Shown here in pieces: positions 20,858-33,063 of a stretch of 64,000 nucleotides of DNA; the stretch's first letter is position 1; each line of letters starts with the position of its first letter. Both the position numbers and the translations under genes were made by a program. The notes beneath the pieces were generated by a model, which worked only from the letters and a program-made list of their open reading frames with translations, ran no database searches and was not told where the DNA came from. The stretch comes from Phallusia fumigata (Eukaryota; Chordata; Ascidiacea; Phlebobranchia; Ascidiidae): assembly GCA_008931825.1 (NCBI GenBank), contig QXVZ01018776.1, positions 27,105 to 91,104 on the forward strand, in the 5' to 3' direction.

Positions 20858-23711
20858 CACTCAGGGATTGCAACGAGTTAAAAAATAGCGCATTAGGTGT
20901 CCTTTCCGGTCCTCGCCCATCTTCCGACCTGAAATAACACTTGAGTCTCAATGGACCAACTCTGGTGCGAAGAGTTTGTAATCAAACAGCGGCCGATTAT
21001 AAACAAACGATGAAAAACAAGGGAACCGGCTCCCCAGGGCTCGGAGGCATGGCGTAATGGGAACTGGCGCGCGCCTAGGTTTGATGGCTTTGTTCGCTGT
21101 TGCACATTCAACTGTTAAAGGGTGCATTGTCGAAAAGTATAGAAACTTCAGCGAATGTGCTTCAAGTCGTAAAAGCAGCGGACACGAAGTTTAGTGTTTA
21201 GCTAAAATTGAGGCTGACTAGAAAGATAAATATTTATTTAGCGTGTGACTTTGTAGTTGCAGTAGCAAAACTTACATGTTTAGTCCTTGAAGCACCTTAA
21301 TTAAACCAGTAACATATAGTTAAGATTAACCAAACCTGAATTTTAAACCGGATTATGCAATGCCATGCGACAATCACGAAATCTCGCTTGTATTTGTTAT
21401 CCTTTCCATATCTTAGATCGCGCGCGTTGTGGCCGGTCGATATCTGACGCGTAAATAAACAGCGTTTAGTGACTTGTCAATAGCCCGGCTGAAATACACA
21501 AACACGTCTGACTGTTACCATGTAGCGGGCGCGCGTGGCGGCGGACGGTGGCACGCAGTTAATTTCATCACCGATATTCAGCGTTGACACATGTGTGGAA
21601 CGGCGACTGAGCAATAAATTATCACCGCCCAACGACATTTAATCGACATCTGCTCTGACCAACTCATTTGGAGCAAGTCGATCGAAATCGTTTTGGAGCG
21701 GCATTTTTTATCTAAACTTTTGACCGCTTAAATTTTTATTGCTACATGTACAAAAATGTACTCTTAAAACTGTTTCCGGTTGTAGCAAGGTTGTGACCTA
21801 AACCATAGTTTTGTTATTATTATTCAGTTTCCAAACTCTATGGTATGACGCGAACGTCTATGCGTCAAAGAAATTTGAGATGAAAAAAGCGCCACCGCCT
21901 AATTTCTAACTAAAAAAATTCCCGATCGAATTTAGCAACGTAAAGCGAAACCGTACGCAGCTTCAATTTTTTACCGACATACACTGATAACATACTTCCA
22001 ACGTTAATTCCATACAAAATAATACTGAAGTATTTTACAATTTTGCAAAACGTTTAAAACCAGATTGCTTTTACTTATTTGGGCCTAGGTCATAACACTG
22101 GAGTACAAGTTTAACAATTCAGACAGAAACGTGTTTTTTTCCTGTTTTTGCTCACTGCAGTTCCGAGAGTTCAAAATGACTTTCAGTGGAAGAACTTGGC
22201 AATATCTGCCATTTGTTTTTCGAACTAAAGGTTATTTAATATTTACCAGCTGTACATATAGTCCAAGACACACCGGCTATCTATTGAACCTTGCATTCAG
22301 GTAAAAACCTAAATCGGCTTATGGTTAGCCAGAGAGTGTCACACACCCTTCATTCCGCAATAAATTAAACAGAAAATATGCTGCCGATCATTTAAGCCCA
22401 CATCACGATTAGATCGTACGAAGTGTGGTATATGTCCTTGCAATTTCACGGAGTTTAAGATTATTTCCAGACTTTTGTGTTGGTAGTCCAATTCCCAAAC
22501 AGGTTACCATTTAATGTAGCCTAGTTTCAGGTTACTGGCCTACCACGCAAAAGTTAGCCTGAAGCAATTTATGACAAATGGTACAAAAGTAAACTATTTT
22601 GCTACCACATAACAAAAAATTTCAGCTTGACATGTAGATAACTAATGACTGCTGTGATTCCAATACCTATGTCATATAATTTGGCTTAAAGCTAGAAGTG
22701 TCAAAACAAATAGTTGTGATGTCACAAACAAAATGGCGCTCTCACAGCCGCCAGTTTCGCTTGGCTAGTTCTTTGTTGAGGGTGGATACGAGTTGAACAG
22801 CCTATCAGGCGGATGTCTTCTCCAATTGAAACGCCAATTTAGGAAAATTACCTTCTACAGCGGCAAAGATAATATATATGTTGAATTATAGATCAATGTG
22901 TAAGGGCTAGAAAAGCAAACAGCGACAGTCAGCTTGTGTTTTGGTTGTTAAAAGTGTTTGGTAAATCATAAAGTGGATATTGGTGGTCAATTGCCTACAA
23001 AACTTTTTTTTTGCGGGCCATTCGCGAGGAAGATGTGTTAAGTTTAGTATGTTAAATGAAAGGCACGAGACAAGCTTTTTATGTCTGTTTTTACAGTTAC
23101 TGGGTGGCTAAACAGGACTAAATTGTTCTTAGACAGTGACATAAACATTACCACGTTGTGGAAATTTATTGCTGAATAAATGTGACAAAAAAGGCCCCAA
23201 AAATCCAAATCAACAGATATGGGATTGATGAGTTCATGTAGTGTTATAAAAATTAGTTCAGGCTCGTCCATCGGGCCCGCCGTTTTTGTGTATTGGGCTG
23301 CCTTCCTGTACGATTCATGTGGGTTAAACTGGGCTGGTGTTCGCGCCGGCGGCACGTCCTATTGACTTTTACTCTTATCAGGGCACCCAGCTTGCTCATG
23401 CAGTGGATATTTGACAGGTTTGGAGTGCTGAATAGTTGTGTACCCGATGATATTCACTACTTTGTCAAATATTGGCAGTAAATATTGATTTTGAAAGTTG
23501 TTTTTGTCGGTTTCTGGGTTATTCGACCAGGTGTCGTACCAGGTGCATGTCAAGATAAGAATGTATAATTGCAATGCCTTAGTTTTGTTGTGTAATGTAT
23601 GAATTTTCTCTTGTTTTGCTAATAATTCATATGTTTTAGCATATTAGCTGACTGCAATGACAGTTAAATTTAATTTTTGCGGAACTTCTATTTCTGTTTT
23701 AAACAACCTCA
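20858..23711. other. Intergenic region downstream of Pitx
   Basis: Mostly AT-rich; GC-richer patches at 21030-21110 and 21410-21660. One stretch (22161-22300) with strong splice-like borders is listed separately. No recognisable gene. Confidence 0.4.
22161..22300 (+). CDS. Candidate exon, unknown product
   Basis: The acceptor has a long pyrimidine tract (ctgtttttgctcactgcag), the frame is open for 46 codons (starts FREFKMTFSG) and the donor is a consensus CAG|gtaaaa. The composition (Phe, Tyr, Leu, Thr) is also what translated AT-rich non-coding DNA gives, and I found no partner exon with matching phase. Unrecognised product. Confidence 0.2.
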
Positions 23712-23786
23712 ATGGAAAACTGGGATTTACACGGATTTAAGCAAATTGTTGACTTGACTGTTGGAGATAATACCCCAAAAATGAAG
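23712..23786 (+). CDS. Candidate first exon, unknown product
   Basis: ATG followed by 25 open codons (MENWDLHGFKQIVDLTVG...) ending at a donor AAG|gtaatt in phase 0; an in-frame TAA lies just upstream, so the ATG would be the start. It could begin a gene that includes the exons at 25911 and 28097, but an intermediate exon is needed to fix the phase. I do not recognise the protein. Confidence 0.22.
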
Positions 23787-25910
23787 GTAATTTTCATGTT
23801 TATTACTGTTTACTGAATAACTTTTGTTTTTTCTTGTTAAACGTGCTTTTACCTAGTTTATTTAACGTTAGTAAAACGTACATTTGTACATTTTTAAGGT
23901 TGTGACTAGTCTGTTACAAAATAAGGTATGTTTTTGTACATTGGAGCCATTTTCTAAGGTATCAATTTTTGGGTAACTGCAAACACGTGAAGAATTATAT
24001 CCGGTAAACCAATATGTAACTTATTTTATCAGTGTTTTGTTAAAAAAAATAATGCTGATTAATGACGGTTTAAAGCGAAATGTGCAATGGTGGCCTAAAA
24101 TAATGCACATCGATGAATGCAACTTTGATATTTGTAGAATGTGCTTTTCAAATATTCCTCATACACAACAATTCTTAGTAAGGCACAATTTGTTGAAAGC
24201 GAAATCGGTGTTCTTTTCCTAAAGTTTAAATTGTACTCGGCTGAAACTGCGCAGCAGAACAGTCCTCAAGTTAATCCCCCTGGCGTCGTTACGATAATAT
24301 CACCAATGCTTGGCCGTACGACCAGCGCTGGGTCGCTTGGTTCGTTTATTTATACAACACAAGGCTGCTGGTTACCCACAGCCTGAACCGTGGATATGAG
24401 TGCCTACAGGATGGAGCAACCCGGTCAAGATATTTCATAACTTGCCCTTTTATTTCTTTTATGTTTTACAAATATTTTACAGTTGGCTTTGTATCGATCA
24501 TAGAATCGGTTTACTCTGTTTAACAATAATTAATGAAAATTCTAAGGAAAAAATGGAAGTTTACGCCGGAATCGGGAAACACAAAAACGAAATACCATTA
24601 TTGCGACACACTTTTTTAATTTCGCACATACCATATAGGCCTTTATTTCATTTCCAGATAATCACGGGTGATTTCCTATTTTCTGCACAAACGATGTTTA
24701 ATTAGATGCATGTTTAATACCCCGTATGATAAACTTTCATGCGAAATAAAGTTGCCGCATTGGCGTTAATCTTTGCTTAAGCTTGTGAAATGAAAAACTA
24801 ATCGTTTGTAAATTCAAGGTCTATTTGTACGGAAATTGCAAACAAGGATAAAAGACGATTAGGAAATATTCTTGGCCATTATGACCATAGACCATAATAA
24901 TGGTCGAATGCCCTAAGTTTGTTGCTACTGGTTTAATTTGTATTTTGATCCAACATACGTTTTTACTTTATAATTTCCAGTTACAAGTTTGAAACTCATT
25001 TTGTCTACCATACTTATTAAGGCTAGTCGCGACAGCAGTTTTCCGACGACTTAAAGTCCTGTCAGTATTGGAGCTGGACTAAAATTATTAGAACTGCTCA
25101 AATATGGCAATACATTCCGAATTTTTTGGGGAAAATAAGCCCCTCTGAAATGTAAATCCTGTCCAGAGCAGAACGACTTCGCCTGCTGATCGCCTAATGT
25201 GCGGTTTTCAAGGAGTCCTAAACTCCTAAATCCATGCCACACTTCCGAATTTAACATGTGCTCCTGCTGTGAGGCTAAGCTGCCAAGAGAATTCTTTCTC
25301 TAACATCCGGATCCATTGTCTCGCTTACTAGGTGGTACGCAGCATGATTCAGATTGTGATGTCACAGGCTCTGGACTGCTGCCCCATAATCCCAGCATAT
25401 GTCATAAAGTTAACGGAGCTTAGGTGGACTTAACGAGCACTGTAGAGTGGCCTGTAGTTCTTTGGGAAAGGTTCCTGTGACATATGCCTAATTATTGTCA
25501 ACCTAAGTTGTGACTAATGCTTGCTCTAAAAATTTTCCACACATACAAGATGTTAGAAGTTTTTTCGAGATTGATTTGGCCCAAAAGGTTGAGTTGTTCA
25601 CAAAAACTCAAAAAGATTTAAAAACAAGGAGGAAACTAGTTCACCTTTAACAAAACTTTGGATTGCCATACAAGCATTTTTAACGTTTTGAGTCTAATAA
25701 TACAAGTTTTGGTGGTAACCATGTTTCTCCTTTGTTTTGATGAGAATATTCCAGTAATGGTGCCTTTTTTCCAGTTGGACAAAAATGATCCAATACTGGT
25801 TTTCGTTGCATATAAGCCTACCAAACTAAATGATAACATCTGCACATAAGCAAACTAAAAAAATTATTCAACTCAAAGAAAGTTAAACTAATTTTTATTG
25901 CTTTGTCCAG

Positions 25911-26014
25911 CTTCAACGACGATTTTACCCATTCATTGAAGAAACACTTTACTGTGTCAACTGAGAAAGCACATTTAGAAGAGAGGTTTTGGAACATTTT
26001 AGCTTTAAGAAAAG
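25911..26014 (+). CDS. Candidate internal exon, unknown product
   Basis: Acceptor ctttgtccag and donor AAAAG|gtaaac enclose 34 open codons (FNDDFTHSLKKHFTVSTEKA...) with balanced, charged composition unlike the AT-rich flanks. It enters after two bases and leaves one base (G), which fits the candidate terminal exon at 28097. No family recognised. Confidence 0.28.
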
Positions 26015-26329
26015 GTAAACAGCATGTAGCACTATTGTAAAAGCATCATGATTGCATGAGGTTGTGTGAAATCATGTTGTTTATGATATATAACTATATA
26101 TTGTTAATTTTAAACTTTGTGCAAGTCTGTATTTCAAGATATTAAAGGTTTTTCGAAGTCAGTAAATTTTGAAAATGGGTTGAAACAAGGCATTTTCAAA
26201 TTGCAGTTTTAACATGATAATATGCGAACTATTAATTTTATTGCGACATCAAAATGGCTCAAACCTTGAACCATAAATTTTACTTCAATGTGTTTTGGAT
26301 TTGGGCAGTACAAGAAAGTCAGTCAATTC

Positions 26330-26830
26330 AAGCGCACTATGGTTGCGTTAACTTATCGCCGCGCCAAAACCACGCAATCGGAACGGGTGTGATTCTAACA
26401 AAGGAACAGAGAAGGAGGGAAATTCAGCACCGCATAGCGCTTAGTTGTTTTCTTTTCGCCAAAATTCCGAGCTCGGTAGCTGTAGGGGCCAGCGGTACGG
26501 AGAGCGCGCAAAGGGTAAAAACCGTTTCGAATCAGGCGGCGTGATTATTTCCACGCGCAGCGAGACGGGCATATGCTATTCAGTAAGAGTGCCATGAGAG
26601 GAACGCGGATTTACGGAATTACGTGCCGCGAAATTTTACCGATGTCACTAGCTTAAAGCGTAATCCCGTAATGCCTTAATGGACAGTTTGTTTCATTTGC
26701 TGGGAATTCCCCCGCTATTCCGTGACGTACTAATTAGCTGTTTGTGGCCAGAATTAATCCCCTGTGCTAATCGCATAACATGTTGGTTGTTGTGCATATG
26801 CGATTTGTGTTAAATTTAGTCCATTAGTGA
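26330..26830. promoter_or_regulatory. GC-richer island with K50 homeodomain sites
   Basis: TAATCC at 26661-26666 and 26755-26760, TAATTA at 26731-26736 and CTAATCG near 26768 lie within about 110 bp. TAATCC is the preferred site of Pitx/Otx K50 homeodomains. The open frame across the first half of the island (to 26544) is not convincing as coding. Confidence 0.3.
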
Positions 26831-28096
26831 TCAAAGGCGCCCTTTTGCTTTAATGATACAAATTACGTTGGATTTTGTATTGGTTTGCGCTCCTAAGGCT
26901 GTAAAACCCGGAGAAATATTTTCATGACACGGTTAATGATGAAATTACAACCTCTTATTCCAATCAAATAGGATGTTTAGTCAAAGTAACTAGCAGAAAA
27001 ACTCTATTATGTAAGCTGCTTAATTAACTTGAATTTGCTAATCGCAGATATCGAATTTTAAGTTAAGATCGTGTTTAAAGCATTTGGGTACAAGGTAGAA
27101 ATTATGTATGTTTCACTTGCTTTTTGTAACGTTGTAATTATTCCCTAATAAAAGGGAGGCTTAAACCTTCCAATCAGATAGCACCTTTGTCAATTGGCCT
27201 TTAGGTAAATTTTGCCGAAGTAGAAAAGTCCGAATTGAAATTTGGTAAAATCATTTAGGCAAAAAAGACAAAATTTTTGTACGTCTATAAAGGCAAACTA
27301 TCCTAATCCATTTGTTTTGTAAACGTGCTGAGCCCACAAAATCTACCACGGTATCAACCTAACAGCTTCTGGTAAAATATGTTAAACAGCCGCAGCGGCC
27401 CGTTCTGCGGTCTAAAATCTGCTGGTAATTTGAACGATAAGAAAATTTGTCGGCATCCAATTTTCTTGTCCCGTCCACCGCAGAGCATTCGATACCTGGT
27501 ATTTCTTACGGCAACATACACGATTTGACTTGACAGGAGCTTACGCCGCTCTTCGTCAAATAATTTAACAACTCTGGTGGTCTATGTTTTCCAGCAGACT
27601 TTGGATACTTGTTAATTTTGCTTCTCGCTTTGAATGCAGGAGGTAATGTTTTTCATGATACGCCTGGTGACTTTGTATTGAGGCAAAAATTTGGTTTCAA
27701 AACACCAGTGTTTTTACCCAAACACACATTTTCAAGGATCATTAGCGCACACAGAATTAATTAAAAAATGAATCGCTAATATTTGAGGAATCAGAACACC
27801 TTTTTTTCATTATGTTTTATAAGATTAGAGAAGGATATGCGTTTTTAGCTTCCTTACACTTGTTTGTTAAATAAAACACCACCAGTGTTTAGGTAATTGT
27901 TGGCCATGTTTTTCAGCAAGGGCAAGTTTAGTTCTGCCCACAACGCTTGGTTCATTAGGCAAGTTAAGAAAATCGAAAGTTGTTGAAAATCAATACAACG
28001 GGTTTGCGAGCATAGTTTAATACCGCCGTGGCCTCACTCTCCTTGCCAGTTGAGACCCAATGTTCCAACCAAAGGCCTTCTTGTATGTCTTTTTAG

Positions 28097-28176
28097 CCGT
28101 GGTGACCCAGAACGCAGCCTATGAGCCGTGTTATGTTAACGGCGCCCACAGGGAACAAGTTTGGGTCAACGAATAA
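28097..28176 (+). CDS. Candidate terminal exon, unknown product
   Basis: A strong acceptor (gtatgtctttttag) is followed by an open frame (VVTQNAAYEPCYVNGAHREQ...) to TAA at 28174-28176, overlapping an AATAAA. Entry phase matches the exon ending at 26014 (G+CC = Ala), so the two could be adjacent in one mRNA. Short, without recognised homology. Confidence 0.25.
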
Positions 28177-28586
28177 ACACTGCCTTTAAGGCTCGTATAT
28201 TGTATCCCTCCCCTTTTGCTCCACTGTAATACAATTACCGGATTAGGCTGGAAGCAAAGACGATCTGGCAGGAAATTCTTGCTTCGGCGGATGACTTGGT
28301 AAAAGTGGGGCTTAGCAAAATGAATTGAGCTTCGCTGACCCGCGGGTTAAGGCGATTTCTCTGTAGAGCAGCTGAACAATCATTATCGTGCTGCATTTGA
28401 CCTTGTTCGTTCAAAGATAACCGCGCTTGGAATTGAAACAAATGATAGCCAAGAGGAAAGGTTGCTGCGGGTTATTGAGAGTTCACCAAAACAAAGTGTC
28501 ATTTCTGATTTAAAAAAATTAATTACGCGTTTTAAAACTACAAAAACAGCAAACGATTTTTGGTTACATATGTTTTAATAATTTTT

Positions 28587-28940
28587 GCACATCGCCTGTT
28601 TAATTTTTGCTTTTTTACATGAAGTTCTTGTTTAAACCAATCGAGTTAGTTTAACATAGCTGATGAATATGGAGTAGAGATACTATAAAAAAAACCTACC
28701 ATAACTGAAATTAAAAATATTAAGTTAACTATGTAGACATTTTTTTCTATAGTACATATTAGGATTCATAATAAAAATGAAACACCGTGTATGCAAGATT
28801 TTCATGAAATTGTGCTTCAACTTTTGTACATTTTTTTCTTACGTGTCTGTACCTCATACAAATCAGCTATATTAAAATAACTCGATTGGTTTAAAAAGCA
28901 TAAAACAGCTCACTGTTTAAACAGACCATGTACAATCTGA
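28587..28940. mobile_element. Foldback element / long imperfect inverted repeat
   Basis: 28631-28663 and the reverse complement of 28863-28895 match at 31 of 33 positions. Similarity continues less perfectly outward (28587-28602 against about 28921-28936) and inward (TAGCTGAT...GTA..GA.AC), giving arms of 100-150 bp. No coding frame inside. Fits a MITE-like foldback or a source of hairpin RNA. Confidence 0.55.
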
Positions 28941-28989
28941 AGATAAATTCAATTTTTATAAAAACCCCAAACATTACGACGTTGAAAAA

Positions 28990-31900
28990 AACATTTTTTC
29001 CTCTTACTAAATGATTTTAATGGCTTGTGACACTAAACGCTGACGAAAAAAAGTTACACGCGACACTAACGAGTTCACGCTCACACACCAAACTCTTTCA
29101 GCGGCATAATTCCACCATCTGCCTTGCACTGTGGTCCAGCCATCACACACTTATCGTCTATGACGCGGCCTACCGCTAAATTTAACCGACCAGCAAAGTG
29201 TTTCAACGCCTTAATCGGCCTGGCGCGAGCATGGGTTTGAGGCGGTCGACTCAAATCGCCTGTCAAACTTAATTTCAAAACCAACGCGCCACAGTTGCCA
29301 CCCTGCAGCGCGGGGCCTAATGTGTGGAAAAGAGACAGTAAACACATTCGCGTTGGCTTTGTGTGGTCCTCAGAGAGTGAGCTTTCTTAAACGCCCAGAA
29401 ATTTTGTGGGCCTAATCTCTTTCTGAACTGCCCTATCGAAAGGTGTTCTGTTAACAGGCGAGGAATCTGCTCCCTATTTTGCAGACCGTGGTATTTTCCA
29501 TCGGAAGTTTGCCAAATTGGCGCAGCGCATCACATTTTCACACTTGTTCGGAATAAGGTGCCACACTATAACAGGAAGACAGTGTCTGCCACACTGTTGG
29601 GCTCTGCCTACCACGAAAAATTCGTAGTAATGCGTGAATGTTTCATGGTTTTGTTTATAGTTTGTAAGGCGAGGAATGCAGTCTATTTTTGTTTTAAGTT
29701 TTGATGGAAAAAAGTGGAAAATGTTTTGGTTGGGAATACTTTTCGACATTATTGTTGACAAAATGCATAATGCAAAAATTTCTTTAAACATAACCTGTTC
29801 ATTGGCGTGCTTTTTTACATGATTCATCAAAATATGAAATGTGTTGAAAAAATCATCTTCCACTAAATGTTAACTCCACAGCTGTATATGAAACCGTTTT
29901 CCCTCGTGAGAACCACTTGTCACTTCGCCGCATCGGTTTACCACTTCCCTATAACAATCAGCGTCGTCCGTTTCGACGCAACGATCAGCGAACTGCAGAC
30001 AGTTCTGTGTATTCCGCCATTTTGTTTGCAACTCGTGCGGAGGGCCGCGACAAACGGTTTACAATGCTCGATTATGTCGTCACAGTTGCACAACAATAGC
30101 AAAGCAAATTTGCGGAAACGGATTATGACCCATGTGAGGCCGCCGCTCTGGTACTTTGATGTCGTCATTTGTGATGTCACTGTTCCGTAGTCTGTGTCGT
30201 CACAGAATTAGATGCGATTTGGTTGTAAAATTTTTGTTGCGAAATTGCGGAAATGCTATGCTTAATATGACATGTGTTTAACATTTTGCATCTTTTTTGG
30301 TAAGTTAACACCCTAAAAGATCAAAGGACGCCCAAACACCTGTAGTGGGGCTACTTTCTTTTTTGAACTGATGTATTAATCATGCGGTCGCAATGTATTA
30401 GAGCGCTGTCAAACATTACTAATAGAGGATCATGTACTAGGCTGACACGCTGCGCGTTTGTGCCGCAGGCAGGGCTTGATTGAATGCTGCAATGTTTTGG
30501 CTTCGCCCAAATTTATAGCATGCTGTCACAACTGCTCTCGCGCGTCACATAGTGGTAGGAAGTGTGCAATAGGTTTAGGCTATTAATAATGCATTTGTAA
30601 AAGTTGAAAACTATGTTAAAGATGGCCTAGACCTCATACGATTGGTTTATCAATGCTATCTGGTTGTAATCCAACCGCGCTTGTGGGATTTTGTGCAAAA
30701 TCTGTGTGCCAGTGAATGAGGTCACTGTATCATTTTGTACAAGCTAAGTTGTTTTGATTTTGAATTTTTACAGACTGTGCCAGCAATCATAGTCAGTTGT
30801 ATTCACCAGCATTGACTTTGTAAGGTTTAACCAAAGGATCCAACAGTTCGTGTTCTCGGTAATTTAAAAGTTGACAATGCAATTAGGCCTTGCCAAAGGG
30901 TTCCAGTATACTACTGATAAACTAAGATTTTACGCATTAATCAACGTCAACCAGAACTATGCTAAACGCCATGCAACGAACTGTTTTCGTGTTCTGCCAA
31001 CTCTGCGAAACCATAATCGTCAGGAAGTTTGCGCAACAAGCAGTGGACAGATCCAAACCACATGTTTATACATCAGATCAACAATACCGGTCACATCTTT
31101 AGGCTCATCAGCAGTTTTGCTCAGTTGGGTTTTGGATTGTTTAAAAATCGTCGCTAAAGATAACAGTTCACGTTTTACCGAAAATTTTGTTTGCCTTAGC
31201 ACAAAATTTGTTCGAAGGTTTGAGGGCACCACCAAGCGAAAACCCTTGCGTTTTGTAAACTGCTGTTTGAGTCAAAGAATTTGCAAAGTAAATCTGTTTG
31301 TGTCAAAGTGAATAATACCTACAGGTACTTTGTTACAATTATTGTACAATGGGGCAATTTTTATTGTCATATTGGGGAAATTCTTATTTTGACTGTTTTG
31401 GTGAAGCAAGACAAAGAACTTGCTTGATGCAAGTAGATTGTATTGAAAATATTTTAAAAGTGCTTTGTTTGTCGCGGATGTTTATACTTCAAAGAGTCAC
31501 AAATAAATTATTTGTATCACTTTGAACACAAATATTTAGCTTTATGCCAGTAAGAAACTGTTCAGTTCCGGTTGAACGTATTCTTGGTACATCTAAACAT
31601 CGGCCAGGTAAACTCTGCTTACCTTGTTGTTGTTGTGCTCGGCGAGGTGAGGCCGTGGTGGGTTCACTGCAGCAAATCACATTGATGAGTCATGGCGTTT
31701 GTGGTGCGGTTTTAAACGCAACATTTGTCAAACGATGTGGTTGATAACGCTACCTAATTTGCTAGTGGTGTGGCTAGGAAGATTTGTTTTGCGTAGCCTC
31801 GTTGTCTTGGGTTTGTTTATTAGATTGTTTTAACATGTGACGCAATTGCGTCATGCAAAAGTTCGCCCAAAATATTGTAGTGTTATTGTGATGTTGTTGT

Positions 31901-32866
31901 ATCTCAGACCTTTTTTGTCACAAAGCATGGTTGGATTTCGAATGTTTTTGAACCATTACAAACAGGCAATATTGTAAAACTAAAAAGATTTATCTAAAGT
32001 TCAAGCGTAAAGTTAAAAAATGTCTTAGTTTTTAAAACATTTTAAAATGTTTAAATTTAATTTTTAAGGGCTCAAAGACCTAGTTTATGAAAAAGGAATT
32101 TGTGTGGATTCTGTATGTGTTTATGGTAAAAAAACAGCAGTTTTCATTAAAATGCATTGCCACCCGTGCATGCTTCTTTCAGCACACGAGCAAATCGTTT
32201 TCAACGAACGTACACAAATCTCTGGACCTTGTCCCTAGTAATCTCGCAATGTGTCTGCAAGTTAATCCCCTGTATCTGGAAGTCCCATTTCGTCAGATAG
32301 CCCGTCTGGGTCTCTTGTTTTTAGACGAGTGCATGTACAATTTGCTCCCCTTATGCGGTTAACCGCCAAATTTGCCTTTTTTGTTGAGATCAAAGCCTTG
32401 AACTTAAAAGAGATACCCTAGTGCAGATAAAGGAAAATATTTCAATTGTTTTTTCCACATGTGCTTGTGTGTTTAATATTTTTGAAATAGTTCTGCGAAA
32501 AGAACGTTGTGAGCATGTAAAAAAATATAATAACATTGTACTTTGTTTTTTGTAATATTAACTCAGATTACTGGCCGTTTTGATGGTTATAACTATGTTT
32601 TGACACACTTTTAAAGTTTTTGTTTCAAAAATTTGTGTTTTTTTCATAGTTTTTAAGCGTGAAAGCTGTCCAAAAAAACCTGTGCCAAATAAACGAACAA
32701 GACATCTGGGAATAAATATGTTTCTACCTGTTGTATTTTGTTTGTTACTGAAATTAACAATTTTATTTAAAGAGCCAATATCTTGCAATTAAACAGGCTG
32801 TAAAGTTATGGGTTATTTGAATGGATATGTTTTGCAATTGCTTTTATAGATTTGATTTAATAAAAC
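28990..32866. other. Non-coding region
   Basis: AT-rich with GC-richer patches at 29080-29340 and 29880-30190; the latter holds a YY1-like CCGCCATTTTG (30014-30024). An open frame from an ATG at 30877 to 31311 has low-complexity composition and an overlapping antisense frame, so I do not call it. Confidence 0.4.
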
Positions 32867-33063
32867 TGACAGTTTGACATCAACAGGCCGCTAGATGGCC
32901 CTCAACGAAACTGCTAATCAACGTCAATTTTTTATTTACCACAAAACGCGCACATAGTTTGTCGACATTTAAAATACTAAACAATCTTGAATAAACAATA
33001 TCAAACACTTTCAGTATTCAATTCAAGTGTCAAACTGTCACCTAGTGCTACAACTGACAGTTG
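32867..33063. mobile_element. Small inverted-repeat element
   Basis: TGACAGTTTGACA (32867-32879) and its perfect complement TGTCAAACTGTCA (33028-33040) bound about 175 bp. The odd palindrome CAACTGACAGTTG (33051-33063) follows. Non-coding; MITE-like, but no target-site duplication is clear. Confidence 0.35.

Noticed and set aside
21828-21909. Acceptor followed by a 26-codon frame and stop
   Set aside because: Good acceptor and protein-like sequence, but no upstream exon of matching phase, and it conflicts with the candidate exon at 22161.
24240-24420. Open frames in several phases in a GC-richer patch
   Set aside because: Two different frames look equally protein-like and neither has a workable splice acceptor.
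30871-31311. 146-codon frame on the + strand
   Set aside because: Length is within chance for 64 kb in six frames, an antisense frame overlaps, and no family is recognised.
31489-31680. Minus-strand micro-exon pattern (acceptor, 44-nt exon, gtaagc donor)
   Set aside because: The only in-phase continuation would need an intron of about 30 bp, too short to trust.
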